Assembly (NCBI GenBank): GCA_018697195.1
Contig: CM031858.1
Coordinates: forward strand, 133,061,715 to 133,125,714
Source: Certhia americana
Lineage: Eukaryota; Chordata; Aves; Passeriformes; Certhiidae
Reading direction: 5' to 3'
Length of the DNA: 64,000 nucleotides
The translations under genes and the position numbers were made by a program. The notes beneath the pieces were generated by a model that was not told the origin of the DNA, searched no databases, and saw only the letters and a list, made by a program, of their open reading frames with translations. Shown here in pieces: positions 1 to 11,582 of this stretch. Numbering within the stretch: the first letter of the stretch is position 1; each line of letters starts with the position of its first letter.

Positions 1-884
1 ATTTATATAATTTAGCTGGCTGGGAACACCCCCCACTTGAGCAGTGAGGACCAAACCTCTTAATTACCATAAAGTGAGAAGCTGGGAAACTGGATGGTAA
101 TGAGGAGCATGGTGCCAGGATTCCTCCCAGAGCTACCCCTCCCCCCTTATACATGGAGCTGGGAACACAACCAGCCTCACACCTCACAATAAAATGAGTA
201 AAAGCAGCTTAAAAATCTTGCAAGTGTCAGAACTATTGCACTGTAATGCCTAATCCAGCAGTCCCTTCAGCCAGCGTCAGTCTTTCCAGTGATATTAAAA
301 GTTGTTGGACAAGGGCCTAAGTGACTAACAAGTACAATATTTGAAATAGAGGCGTGGAGCATATTTGCAGCAATATGAAAAGAACCCCTATTCAATCTCT
401 ATTCAGTAATTAACTTTAAAATATGTCTATTGTCACTAAGTGTTTTACAAACATGCCGAGTCTGTAGCAGAGAATCAAACCTGTCCCATTTTATGAGCCA
501 GAAAAAGTTTTTCTAAATGCAGGTGAGGCTTACAGAAAGAGGGAAACAAGTACTTCTGCAAATCCAATCAAATAAGAAGAAATCAATTGCTGTGAACATA
601 AGAGAGGCTGTACAAAGTCAGAGAATATGTAATGAGAAATCCTACTAAAAATCCTGAATTTGGCATCCCTTCAGTCTTATACCACCATAACTCAGATTTT
701 TTTTCAAGATCTTCACGGGTCAGAGCTCCCCAATAATAGTCTGAAATTAGTTTTAGTTATATGAGTATATAACCTTGTAACTATATACAATATGCTTGAT
801 CACAGCTAAGCAAGGTGCCTCAGCCCCTGAGACACAGAGGAGAGAAAGGTGCCTGCTGGAGTGGTTTGTCCCTTTCCAGTGAAG
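1..884. other. Unassigned non-coding DNA
   Basis: I recognise no gene, repeat family or RNA here. The stretch is AT-leaning, with only short frames broken by many stops. It could be intergenic or intronic. Confidence 0.6.
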
Positions 885-1475
885 TTAACAGCATTTTGAC
901 TCCATCTGTGCCCTATGTATGTCACAAGACACACAGAAAGCAGTATGAGGTTGCCAGCCTTCAGAATGACCTCCTGTCCCCTTGCAGTGAGCACAACCAT
1001 CTGTTTGCTGCTGGGACACTTCTGAGGGGTCTGGTGGCTGAGGGGAGGTGATGGTTGTGACAAAGGAGACATCATCTGTGAATTGTTGAGGCCTGGCAGG
1101 ATTCCCGAGGTGCAGAGGGGTCCCCCAGGAGACAGGGATGTCCTCCCCAGTGGCATTGGTGGTGGAAGCTGAGGGCTCCTGTGTGGGCTGCAGAGGCTGC
1201 AGGGGCTTCAGGCTCAGCAGAGAGACACCTGCTCTAGCAGGATGCCACAGCACCACATGAAGGAGCAACAGACTATATGTTTGAGCACTGGACTTCATGC
1301 TTCCTAAGGAAATGGCAGTTTCTCTAATCAATGTGCTTTCAAAAAACATCATGGAATATGGCTGTGTTTTCCCTGGGTCTTTGTGATTGAACAGGCACCA
1401 CATCTTCTGTATTTGAGAGCAATCCCTACTTTGTCTCTGTACTGACACTACAGTTTGAAAGCCTCCGGAGACCAT
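885..1475 (-). other. Longest open frame in the window, unrecognised, possibly chance
   Basis: A 196-codon frame is open on the minus strand. An internal methionine at about residue 60 (start codon near 1296) begins a stretch that looks like a signal peptide: Met-Lys, a Leu-rich core (SLLLLHVVLW) and an Ala-Arg-Ala site suited to signal peptidase. It is followed by a Pro/Gln/Ser/Thr-rich region with one N-glycosylation sequon (NAT). The roughly 59 residues before that methionine have no protein-like character, so if anything is real it would start there. A GT follows the signal-like part, but no splice structure is convincing. I do not recognise the family. In a sequence this size a chance frame of this length is possible. 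Confidence 0.15.
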
Positions 1476-4400
1476 TTTTAGGGTTCTGATTTACACTGTG
1501 GGCACTCCTGCAGCATCAGTTTACCAGCAGTATCTCACTGGGCAGCAGAGACCTATGAGCCCTCCCCAAGAAAATGAGACAATTGTAACACTGTGTCAAG
1601 CTGCATGAGGACATCAGGAACTGGAGCTATAGCTCTCACATGTGAGCTCTATCATAGAGCTTTCAAATCCTAAACTTGTTACTCTTGTTTTTCCTAGAAG
1701 CTGGCATCCTTGCACTTCTGAGCAGACAAGGACAGGATAGAGATGAATAAAAATTTCTTTCTGTTTTTTTCATGAGCTCAGTGGCAAAATGAAATGAAGA
1801 TTTTTAATGTGCTGGTCAACAAACAGTGAGATCTCTACAAATATTCGAAATAAAAAATAAATAAAAATTCTAAGGATTTCTATGACCTTGGAGTATTTAA
1901 AGATCAACTGGGCATAAAATACATAGATTATCCATATAGTTTAATCAATATATATTTTATTCATTTCTTGGGCTTGGTGCTGAGGGTTCATAAGTGAAGC
2001 CCCATGCACCAGTTTTGCTAGGTCTTTGAGCTGCTCCTGTACCAGCAGAGCTCTGAGACAGCCAGACACAGTGGAGCAGGCCTAGAAGAGAAGAAGGGTT
2101 TGTGTGACAGCTCATGAGCCAGGAGGTCTCAGTACCTGTGTACTCTTAGACAGAGATGGACCAAACTGGACAGACAGAATTTCTTCCAGGGCCTCCCCTT
2201 TTCTGCAGTCAGCCTCTGCCCATCTTGATGGTGTGGCAGTCAGGACAGGAACAAGACTGAAGTCTTTCATGGAGAAAAGCCCATGTTCTCTGAGCTCCAG
2301 ATGCTCAGTGGGGCCCACAGGGGTCTGTGAGGCACCTCTGGCAATGCACATGCACCAACTGGCAAAATTGGCAGAGCAAATGCAAAAAACTCTGATACTG
2401 GACTACCTCCAGCATTTTCCAGACTGGGGCAGCCCAAGAGTAGTATAGAGAACCTAAACTGTGGATTCAGGTGCCCACTTCCCAGCTAGGGACTACTTCA
2501 AATGTCTAATTATTTTCATGGGTATGGACCTTGGTTTTAATAAAAGAAATTCTGCCCTAGAGAGTGCCTAAGGAAGATAATGCTAGTGAGGCAGGGACTG
2601 AGGCTGCCTGCTCCAAGGCTCTCCCTGTCCACAGGGAAAATCCACCAGTCCTCAGTTTGTCACTCCTGCATATCCCTAAAGAACACAAACCCAAACCTTG
2701 GCCTCATGCTATAGGTACTTCTGTACCCAGAAAGCCATCCTTCTTCCTCCACCCAGGTTCATCCTTATATCTTGCAAGAACTCCACAATGGCTCCTCACC
2801 TCTTGCCTTCCCATGAGTCTCCTGGTTGCAGGCATCCAACAGATGTGAGAAGAACGGAGGGAAGGTGTCTCTGAAAGAGCTAGAGCAGTGCTGTCACTCT
2901 CAAGGACAGACCAAAGTGTTTATATTTGTCCCTCAGTCCCTCAGTTTTCTCTGCTTGGAAACACAATTTTCCTGACTAGAGCTATTCTTGTGGCACCTGA
3001 AGGATAGGAGGTCACTCTTAGGAGCTATCTCTTAGGAGGTGACTGATGTCATCTGCCACCACTGGTGTGAGAATCTGTGGGCTCAGTACAGATCTGAGGT
3101 CTGTGACACTGTCCTGTCTGGCCATCAGAAGGTGTCAGAAGAGAGTTCTCTCATCAGATTTTCATTTTTTTGTTAGTCAGCTGTGTTACAGAGGAGAAAA
3201 ACTCAAATGTTCTGCAATATTTTGCTAGCTCAAGTGGTATTAAATGCATGTGCACACTATTTGTAGGTGACATGCACGTTCAGTTGAATGACTTTTTGAG
3301 TGCATGTAGCTCTTGCCTGTGAGTTATATAAAAAAAAAAAAAAAAACAAAAAACCAAAATAGGCAAGAGGTTACAAGCTTTCAATTGTCACATCCCAGCA
3401 TCCACCTGTAAGAGTCCTAAAAATGTCATGGATTTTCTTCCAGAGGAGTCACAGTGTATTCACCTGTTGTGCTGCAAACTTCACAAAGCCCTTCTTCAGT
3501 GTCACTTCAAGGGTTTGCTCTGAAGAGGTCTGCAATGCCCTCAAGTGATCAGGCTGGATTTCCCACCATCAGAGCTCTCATGAACCTGGTAAGAGCTGCT
3601 GTAGAAAGGCAGAAATGGTGGCATGGTATCAGAGGGGGACCACAGAGCAAAGCCCAGACACTGGGCAAGAGGCTGAGATCCCAAAACTAACAAAAGAGAT
3701 GCAAAGAAGCTTCCAGCAAAACAGTGACAGGACTTTGCTGCAAAAAGAAATTGGAGAAAAGGAGCGAGCTCGTCCACAAGTGAAGTCTGAGTGAATGTTA
3801 TTCCCTGTTTCCTAGGAACTTCAGCTGTGGTAAGAGAGACAATGTAAGTGAGAGCTCAGTTAGTGTGTAGAACATCCTCATTCTGCCTTTTTAGCTGTCA
3901 CAGAGGGGGAAACCTCATGTACAAGGTATTCAGTGGCTTCCTTCCCTCTGAAGAAATAGTTAAGCTCCACCTACCTAACTTCATGGCTTGGACAGGAAAG
4001 ATTTGATTTGTCAGCTTTTGCACCACCTCAGCAGAAATCAGTGGAAAAACTGCAGCTGGGTTTGTGCAGACATGGCTGAAAGGGATGTGAAACTCCCGCT
4101 GAGCCCAGGTCACTCTGCGAGGAGAGAAGAGGCAGAAAGGCTTTTTTTCAGTGGTGTAATTCAGATGCTTTACATGTGAAGAATATCACATCTGTCCTCT
4201 GGTGCACCAGGGGGTAGAGGGGATGGGGAGTGCTGATACCAGCCATGCTCTGAAGAATTTTGAAACATAAACATGCTTTGTCAAAGCTGACTCAGTGAGG
4301 ATCCCAAGGGCTGGTGAGTGGCAAGTGGGCTGAGAGCAAAAAGAACCTTTAACTTGCTGGCTATGACCAGTGGCTTGTCTGAGGTGAGGGTTGAGTGGAA

Positions 4401-5476
4401 AGGAGGAAAAGGAATGCCAAGTCCTGGCAAAGCAAATATCAACATATGTGCACTCCACGTAAAAACAGAAATGTAAACAGAGCCCTATCCAAAATAAACA
4501 CCTGTAAAATAAACACAGAAGGGCAATACATTAAACAAAAATGAGCACCAAAGTACAGAACAATGTCTCAGCAGACAACCACCAGTCCAATGCCACCAGA
4601 AATGCTCATCTTCCTCCTTTCTGCATCTCCTTCTATAAATAAAGCTGCTCTGGAAAACACATGTTGAGTGAAGGGGGCACAATGTCCATGCACGGCCCCA
4701 TGGACACCAACCCCGTCCTAGAGGGAGGGGCCCCTGGCCAGGGAGTGCAGCTGCTGCTGGGGTCAGGCTGCCACTGCAAAGCTGCAGTGCCTGGTGTGCA
4801 CTATGCAGCCAGCAGCAGGGCACAGGAGGAATGCTCACTCCAGCAGGGAGAAGAGGTCTCACAATGGAAAGGACAAAGTTGGATAGACGTGAATGGTCCC
4901 CCACATCCTACACAAAAATTAAGAAAACAAGAAGCTCTCTTCCCTGGATGTCTGCCACATTGTCCTGAATGCCCTGCCAGGGCTACCATGTTCCTTGGGA
5001 CACATTGGCATGGCCACCACCCTGAGTGAATGGGAAAGTTCTTGTCCTCTCCAGGATGATCTAGATCTGAATAAAGGCTATGCAGGGGCATGCTGGGCCT
5101 GGGCAGCAGCCCAGCTTCCACTCCCTCTCCATGCTCTGCAGAGGCAGACAAACAAGGGTTTATTATTTTTTTGTGTTCCAGCACAATGTCAGTCCTTTTC
5201 TGTGGGCTTTGTCACATCAATGATCCAAACCAGGACCCTTCTTTCCTCTCAAAATTTTTTCCAGAGTGTACTTCATGCTGCACTGGAGATGGACACTGCC
5301 CTCTCCAATGAGAGACAGCGATGTGCAGCTTTATCCCTTGCCTCTTACGGCACTGTGTTCCAATGCTAATTCAAAGATATATTTCAGCCTCTGAATTGTC
5401 CTCCATCCCTCATCCTCCATCCTTCTCTGCTCCTTCAGAGATACCTCATGGGGTGAGAAGCTCCCTGTTCCCTGAA
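1476..5476. other. Unassigned non-coding DNA
   Basis: I see no supported gene. Several frames of 60-139 codons occur on both strands and overlap each other, as expected of chance frames in moderately GC-rich stretches such as 4660-5100. The only distinct element is the A-rich hairpin-like segment at 3308-3372, listed separately. Confidence 0.55.
3308..3372. repeat. A17 homopolymer flanked by a short inverted repeat
   Basis: A run of 17 A (3330-3346), followed by A/C-rich sequence, is bracketed by a perfect 9-base inverted pair, CTCTTGCCT at 3310-3318 and AGGCAAGAG at 3361-3369. The pairing extends imperfectly by a few bases outward. It could be a slipped homopolymer in an AT-rich spot, or the tail of an old retroposed piece, but no body of a retroposon is recognisable upstream. 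Confidence 0.5.
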
Positions 5477-5860
5477 TGCACTGGGTTTGCATGGCAATAG
5501 GGTGGCTATAGGGGTGGCTTCTGTGAGAAGCTACTAGAAGCCTCACCTGTGTCTGACAGAGCTCCAAGATGGACCCACCACTGGCCAAGGCTGAGCCCAT
5601 CAATGACAGCAGTAGTGCCTTTGGGATAATGTATCTAAGAAGGGGGAAAAATGGTGGTGCAACAGTAACCAGAAGAAAGGAATGAGAATATGTGAACAAA
5701 AAAGTCTGCAGGTGGCAAAGCTGGTGGAGAAGGAGGGACAGCAGGCACTGGAGCAGAGATTCCACTGCAGCCCTTGGTGCAATCCCGTGGTGAGGCAGCT
5801 GTGCCCCTGGAGCCTGTGGAGGTCCACAACAGAGCAGAGATCCATCTGCAGCCATGGAGG

Positions 5861-6108
5861 ACCCCATGCTGTAGCAGGTGGATGCTTGAAGGAGGTTGTG
5901 ACCCTACAGGAAGAACATGCTGGAGCAGGCTTCTGTTGATACCTGTGGAGCCATGGAGATTGGAGCCCACATTGAAGCAGGTTTGCTGGCAGGACTTGCT
6001 ACCCAATGGGAGACCCACACTGGAGCAGTTTGTGAAGAACTGTGGGAAGGACTCACATTGGAGAACTGGGGGCTGTCTCCCATGAGAGGGATGCCACACT
6101 GGAGCAAG
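5861..6108 (+). repeat. Degenerate internal tandem repeat of the LTR
   Basis: Six diverged copies of a CCCACACTGGAGCAG-like core occur at about 5861, 5911, 5963, 6012, 6045 and 6089, spaced roughly 33-52 bases apart. Each is linked by sequence like TTTGTGAAGAACTGTGGGAA. This is a known property of this kind of LTR, and here the copies are eroded. They give the region its chain of overlapping short frames on both strands. Confidence 0.7.
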
Positions 6109-6162
6109 GGAAGGAATGACAGAGACAACCTGAAGGGAAGGAATGACAGAGACAGCCTATGA
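6109..6162 (+). repeat. Short tandem duplication of about 26 bases in the LTR
   Basis: The unit beginning GGAAGGAATGACAGAGACA is present twice back to back, with one or two differences near its end. It looks like a recent slippage within this LTR copy. Confidence 0.75.
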
Positions 6163-6323
6163 TAAACTGACCACGGACTCCATGCCCTGTATGACTGTGC
6201 TGCTGAGATGGAGAAGGCAGAGAACTCAAAAGTGAATTGAACATGGGAGGAAATGAGGAGTGAGGGAGAGGTGTTTTAAAATTTCAGGCTTTTTATTATT
6301 ACCCTAATCGGGTTTTGATTGCC

Positions 6324-6329
6324 AATAAA
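6324..6329 (+). promoter_or_regulatory. Polyadenylation signal of the LTR
   Basis: AATAAA lies where the R region of this LTR would end its transcript, followed by T-rich sequence. It supports the plus orientation of the LTR. There is no evidence of activity today. Confidence 0.6.
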
Positions 6330-6554
6330 TTACTTTTCTCGAATAGATTTTGTTTTGCCTATGCCAATCACTGCTAAGTGATATCTCCTTATCCTTATCT
6401 CAACCCATGAGCCTTTTGTTATGTTTTCTCTCCCTTGTCCAGTTAAGGAAGGGAGTAACTGAGAATCTTTTGTTGACACCTGGTCCACACAGGGTCAGAT
6501 GACCATGCTGACCTGCAAGCTACTATCTGGAACCTGTGCCTAAAGGATGCCACA

Positions 6555-6625
6555 TTTGCTGTTATGGTGGGACTCGTGTCTCAATTTTCGCATTTCAACT
6601 CAAATACTAGCTGGTGATTCTATGA
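6555..6625 (+). mobile_element. Possible degenerate CR1 3' tail
   Basis: GGTGGGACTCGTG, then CATTTCAACTCAAATAC and GATTCTATGATCC, follow the order of the CR1 3' untranslated end (a GGACTCGATGATC-like block, a TTCCAACTC-like block, then the ATTCTATGAT tail). Spacing is disturbed and identity is low, so this is a weak call. Confidence 0.4.
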
Positions 6626-9600
6626 TCCAGACCCATTTATCTGCCATCCTAGGGATCCTCACAGCACCTACAAAGATAGGAGTACCAAGTAATTGAGTCT
6701 GCAAGTTTAATTTACTGAGCTGCCATTAACACTAATTATTTTTCCACCATTTCCCTCCATAGTGACATCTGTTAGGGATATAATTTCAGCAGTGAAGCTA
6801 AGCCCAGCCCAGCACTGACAACACAATGTACACATCCCTCTGTTTACCATTTCTTAGCAGTAACTTTGTATTTTACATTTCCCAGGTCTGTTGAGTTCTT
6901 TGGAACAAAGCAGTCCTGTCCTGCACATGTCTGAATAACACCTTGCACAGGAGAGCCTGGTCACCAGAGGGGATTTGTTTGCTTGCAGCTCTAATGTCTC
7001 TAATATGATAAGCAATTCAGCTCTTGCTTCTTGTACATTGGGGTTCTCTAATGAAAGAGTAGAAACTTTGTGGTGAAATAGCCAAACCTGAAGACCAGGG
7101 GTGTCTGGGTTTTCTGTTTTCCACAAAATCAGCTGAGAAGGAAGCACTGTAATTATTTGTATTTTTTGGGCAAACCTCAGGCTGAAAAAGAGACTTTTCT
7201 ATTATGGTTTATATTGTAAATCTTACATCTCAGGCATAGTCTGTGTGAATACTTGTGAGATTAGCCACAGACATCAGGGCTAGGGACTACAACTGCAGTA
7301 GCTTTTAGGAAGCTGAGCTCTTCATATCCCGTATCTGCTGTGTATCTAATGGACTGACCTCTTAAATAGCAGCTTTACAGAAGATGCTATTAAAAAGGAA
7401 GAATTTATTTAATAATCATGAAAATACATATTAAATCTCAGTATTTCCAACCCCTAAAGTATTTCTGGTTTATGCTTAGGCACTTGCACTGTAAATCACT
7501 ATGCAAGAAGTTTCCTTTTCATGGCAACCTCTTCAATTCCATACTCATTTGGCTCATGAACCACAAGGGTCTGCCAACTTGCTGCTTCTTTCCATATCTC
7601 CTGGCTATTTAACAACAGTAACTCATGTTAATGAGGTTGTACATTTGCTTTTTCCCTTAAAAAGTAGCACACAGCTCTTTCAGATAGGGCCCTGATTGCT
7701 GTGCACATTCTTCAAAGTCCAAATGCAGAATGAATGAGTTTGTCCTGACAGCTTTGCAACCTCTGAAAATATGCTTGTCTTTGGGTGGTTTGTCTACCTC
7801 TGTGCACTAGAAAAGAAGAAAACTTGTGTTCTTAACAAAAAACTGAATTAATATGAACCAAGAAACACAAAGGAGAATTGTCACACCTTAGCAGCTAGTG
7901 TGTATTATAACAAAGAATCACATCAATATTCAATAAAACATAATATTTAAAATCCCCTCATTCATTTAACTCTTTGAGGTACAGATTACTGAATTAAAAC
8001 TATTGCCAAAACTGGTTCCATATTAAGGCAATTTATATGCAGGGAATGCCCCCCTTTTATTCTGATGTAGATGAAGTTCATATCATGTTATTTGCTATTA
8101 TTATATTCTTGAAGCTTAAGATTAATTTGCTAAATAAAACATTGTAATCAAATTCCCTTCAATAGCTCCCCTCTTTTCAGGCTGCACAAACCAAAGCTTT
8201 GTCTACCTGGAAATAAATGCTAAATCATGCTTGCTGCTTCAGCCAGATGGAGTTATTGGCATTAACACAGTTGAATAAACTTAGCATAATTAAAATCAAC
8301 ATTTTGTCCAATCTACATTGCTTACTGCAGGTGCACTTCTTGATTTATTATGTAAAATAATTTAATTAAAAACAAAAAAGTGCAATACAGAAGTAACAAC
8401 AGCTTTCCTTCAATAAAATAAGAGGGATTTTCTCCTTCCGAGGTAAAAGCTATGTACATGTATACCATGGTCCTATCCCAGCCAGGGACTTGTTTGCTTT
8501 CTCAGTGCCTGGCTCTTCTGAATCTGTGCTCACCAGCACTATCCTGTGTGGTTCACAGACCTCCCTGGGGCACTGGCAGCCTTTCCACTTCAGGGCAAGG
8601 CTTGGGCTGCCACTCAGACTCAACAGCATTGCAGTGACTGCAGCTAAAACCAGGATGCAGCACAGATTTGGAAATACTCCCTTATTTCATGAACTGTCCT
8701 CCTTGCCTTTAAAGCACAGACAAAATCCCCTTAAGGGAGAAGTTTTGTCTGGGGCTGCTACCAAAGGGCTTTCCTGTGCAGAAGGTGGACAGCTCATATG
8801 CAAGGGCATCACCAAGTGATGTAGGTCACTGTCTGCCAACAGAGACAAACAGAAATATTGCAAAAAAATACAAAGCAAAGTGAAAGGTGTGGCCAATACC
8901 ATACTCAAGTAAAAGAAGAAAAATATCAAACATATTCATCAAAAGACACTCACCTGGGCAATTCAATGCCCAAGGATCATGGAGTGTGCCAGAACCACAC
9001 AGGATTCAGATCCACACAGGATCAGTGCCACCAGGCACTGATATATAAACAGGGACATTTTCTCATTCTTCACTCAACTGAGCTTCAAAAAATGCAGAGT
9101 ATATTCCTCACCTTCTGTCACATACCAAGTTTTTCAGTAAAGAAGAATTGGTTTAGGGGCTGGCCTTCCTATTATCATTCTTTACAGAAATCTTTCCCCT
9201 GAAGCATCTGGAAATTGTCTCTGTGTGAGTTAAAAATGCTGAGAATCTGAACCCATCAAGCAATGCCAATATTCCAATAGTGCTCATGCTCTACATACAT
9301 ATGAACTGCACATTATCTATAAATAATGGACAAAGAAAAAGGCATTGGAAGGAAGCTAATTTCAACGTCTTTTGCATTTATGGGTTTCTGCTGCAAAGAG
9401 TTTCTGCTTTGCATTTCCTTGGGGTTTTTGAGTAGAAGAATCCTATAATATGTCATCTGTTTACTGAGATGGGAACCGAGTGTAAATATTGAGAAATCTG
9501 ATAAACAATACTGTAAATTCAGAGCTCAGCAAATAGGCTGAACACACCCCAGCAGTTTTCCATTGCTCTTCAGAAAAGGTTGATACTCACCAATGGAAAT

Positions 9601-10689
9601 TACAACATACATACACAGGCTTAATCTGGCCATGCAGCTTAATCAAGGGAGGAGAGGGAAGAAACAACTTTTGTGTCTGAGTTTATGGCTTGAATACTCA
9701 GTGAGGAATAACACTGAGATTTAACAAGACTGAGCAGTTGCAGAAGAGTCTGAAACTGTTTAAATTCTTATAGTGCCCTTTGGCCTGATATGTTTGGACT
9801 CTTTGAGTGTGTATGACTGTAATGGGATAAAAATGTCAGTGTAAGCTTCTGGATAAAACTGTTCTGTCTTCTTTCTTGTTCACTACTCCCAAACACCTGC
9901 AGGGGCAGTAGGGACAGTTTGGAGTTTGGCTCTGCCAGGTGATTTGCAGCCCAGCAAAACTTTTGACACCATGGCAGCACTCATGTGAACTTGAGCATCC
10001 ACACTGAGCATTTAACCAGCACAACTGAGGTGCCACAGCGAGTCTGCTGACACTTCCAAGTGGAAGAGATCCACTCCGTTTAGTCAGGGCATGCACTGTG
10101 TGCAGAGCACTTTTTGAGGAGACAGTTTCACATGGCTCCTGTTTTGACATTATTCTTCTATTTTCCCTTTCTGTCCAATGTCCCAAAGCAGCACCTTTTT
10201 TCACTGATTCATCATCCCCAAATCACCTCAACTTTTTTCTGTATTTATCCCTCTCTGCATCTACCACAGCCCACATTGGACCTGCAGGATAATGTGTACC
10301 TCTGCTCTCCAGCTCCCTGGTTTCCTGCTCTGAGAGTGCTGCTGGCCACAGTGTCTCATTTATTTCCAGATTACAGGGTTTGGCTGGCAAAACAGCTAGG
10401 TCCCTTCCTTGCTATTTGCAAGTTTTTCTTCAAAGCCAAAGATTTTCTGGGTTGTCCAGTGTTCTTCTAGGCTTGGCAGTGGGAAATAGAGTGTGGGAAC
10501 AGTGCTCTCCAATTTGTATATGCATTGATGCGTTGCAATCCTGCATTGCTGATCTCTAGGACAAGTGCTACAGCAAGGAAGTTTTGTTTTACTGATGACC
10601 TAGCTCAGCCTTTCCTTGTAAACAAGGAAATTACTGCTAAGATTTCCTTCATCCCAAGTATTTCCATAGGGTCAATGGGTTTAAATTGA
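6626..10689. other. AT-rich unassigned DNA
   Basis: No gene or repeat family is recognised. The stretch 7800-8440 is very AT-rich, with TAATTA/AATTAA-type motifs and little sign of repeats. Such stretches sometimes hold conserved non-coding elements, but conservation cannot be judged from one sequence. Confidence 0.55.
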
Positions 10690-10776
10690 AGTCTAGTGGA
10701 AGACGTTCCTGCCCGTGAAAGGGGTTTGGAACAAAATGTCGCCTTTTAACCCAGACCACTCTATGATTCTACTTTT
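10690..10776 (+). mobile_element. CR1 LINE 3' end fragment
   Basis: The order of blocks matches the CR1 3' terminus: GTCTAGTGGAAGACGTTCCT, TGCCCGTGAAAGGGG, a TTTGGAACAAAATG block, TTTTAACCCAGACCA, and the tail CTCTATGATTCTA. It is 5' truncated, as most CR1 copies are, and carries no coding sequence. The frame running through it at 10715-10981 is chance. Confidence 0.7.
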
Positions 10777-11170
10777 GATATACCTGTCTGGGCAACCGGG
10801 GAAGTTTGTCACCCTCACCAGTTGTGGGAGCCTACACTTGGAGCATCTGTCCCTGTCTGTGGCACATGGGAAAGTGTCTCATCTCCCTTATGAGTCCCAC
10901 ACTGACAAGGTGATCCTGAAAACAAGCACAGAGGGGCAGAGGGAATCCAGAGCAGCGGCATTTAAACTGGAACTGAAATAACAACTATGACATCCCAAAA
11001 TGTTGTAAGCCAGGATAGCTGCTGCTACAGCAATGGCAAAGAGGCAGGAAGGGCCTGGGTTCCACAGAGATGTTTATCCCAGCCATGTGTGCAGATCATC
11101 CAGGGTCAGAGGCAAGGCTCATAGGAAGGGTCTGATGCCTTAGGCTTTAGCTATTATATTTTTTAGACTC
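10777..11170. other. Unassigned spacer
   Basis: Between the CR1 tail and the next LTR I see nothing assignable. Confidence 0.55.
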
Positions 11171-11398
11171 TGTGCTGTTTTGGTGGGTAGTTTTAGGTTT
11201 CATATTAAGTGCTACTAAGCTCTCTTCATGGTGCAGATAGACAAAACAATTCCTTCTCTAGTTTGATACCAAGGACAACTTTCAGGCCCAAGAATGAAAA
11301 CAATGGTGAAGTGAGACGAAAAAAACAAGGAGGATGGAGCTTCATAACCTGAAACTATGGTTGGACAATTGATTCTAATATGCTAGTGTACCAGAACT

Positions 11399-11405
11399 TA
11401 TAAAA
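11399..11405 (+). promoter_or_regulatory. TATA box of the shorter LTR
   Basis: TATAAAA sits 117 bases before the AATAAA, a spacing that fits an LTR U3/R promoter feeding a short R region. Whether it still drives transcription is unknown. Confidence 0.5.
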
Positions 11406-11515
11406 GTGTGAGACCTCGTGACCTGGGTGCTCATTTTGTGACCACTTTGGGGTACATCTTGGGTGTGGTCCAGCTGGACTCTTGCGTGGCCCAAGAGTAC
11501 CCATTGAGACCTTTT

Positions 11516-11521
11516 AATAAA
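11516..11521 (+). promoter_or_regulatory. Polyadenylation signal of the shorter LTR
   Basis: AATAAA is followed within 30 bases by the T-rich stretch CCTGTTTTATCCTTTGCC, the normal arrangement for LTR polyadenylation. Confidence 0.5.
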
Positions 11522-11582
11522 TACCTGTTTTATCCTTTGCCCTGTCTAGTCTCTGTTCCAGCTCAGCCTCCAGAAGGCACCA

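Larger units (their letters stand above)
5477..6497 (+). mobile_element. Probable solo LTR of a bird endogenous retrovirus (ERVL-like, about 1 kb)
   Basis: The segment resembles, along its whole length, a long LTR common in songbird genomes. It starts near TGGGTTTGCATGGC. It then has a GTATCTAAGAAGGGGGAA block in the promoter position (near 5630), a middle built from repeats of a CCCACACTGGAGCAG-like unit, an AATAAA at 6324-6329, and the end block reading CTCTCCCTTGTCCAGTTAAGG. No gag, pol or env frame follows, so it looks like a solo LTR left by recombination. The frames of up to 178 codons here are shadows. Exact ends and target-site duplication were not resolved. Family assignment is from memory of the consensus; the subfamily name is left open. 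Confidence 0.75.
11171..11582 (+). mobile_element. Probable solo LTR of a bird endogenous retrovirus (about 0.4 kb)
   Basis: The segment is laid out like a retroviral LTR. TGTGCTGTTTTGG opens it, and TATAAAA lies at 11399-11405. A transcribed part follows with CATTTTGTGACCACTTTGG. AATAAA lies at 11516-11521, followed by a T- and C-rich end reading CTCAGCCTCCAGAAGGCACCA. The combination resembles a songbird ERV LTR that I remember, in plus orientation. No primer-binding site or viral gene is recognised on either side. Five-base flanks at the proposed ends (GACTC and GGCCC) do not match, so the ends may be a few bases off or the duplication eroded. The 69-codon frame at 11408-11617 lies within it and is a shadow. 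Confidence 0.65.

Noticed and set aside
5331..6244. A cluster of overlapping frames of up to 178 codons on both strands
   Set aside because: The DNA is a degenerate ERV LTR with internal tandem repeats. The frames are shadows on both strands and none resembles a viral protein.
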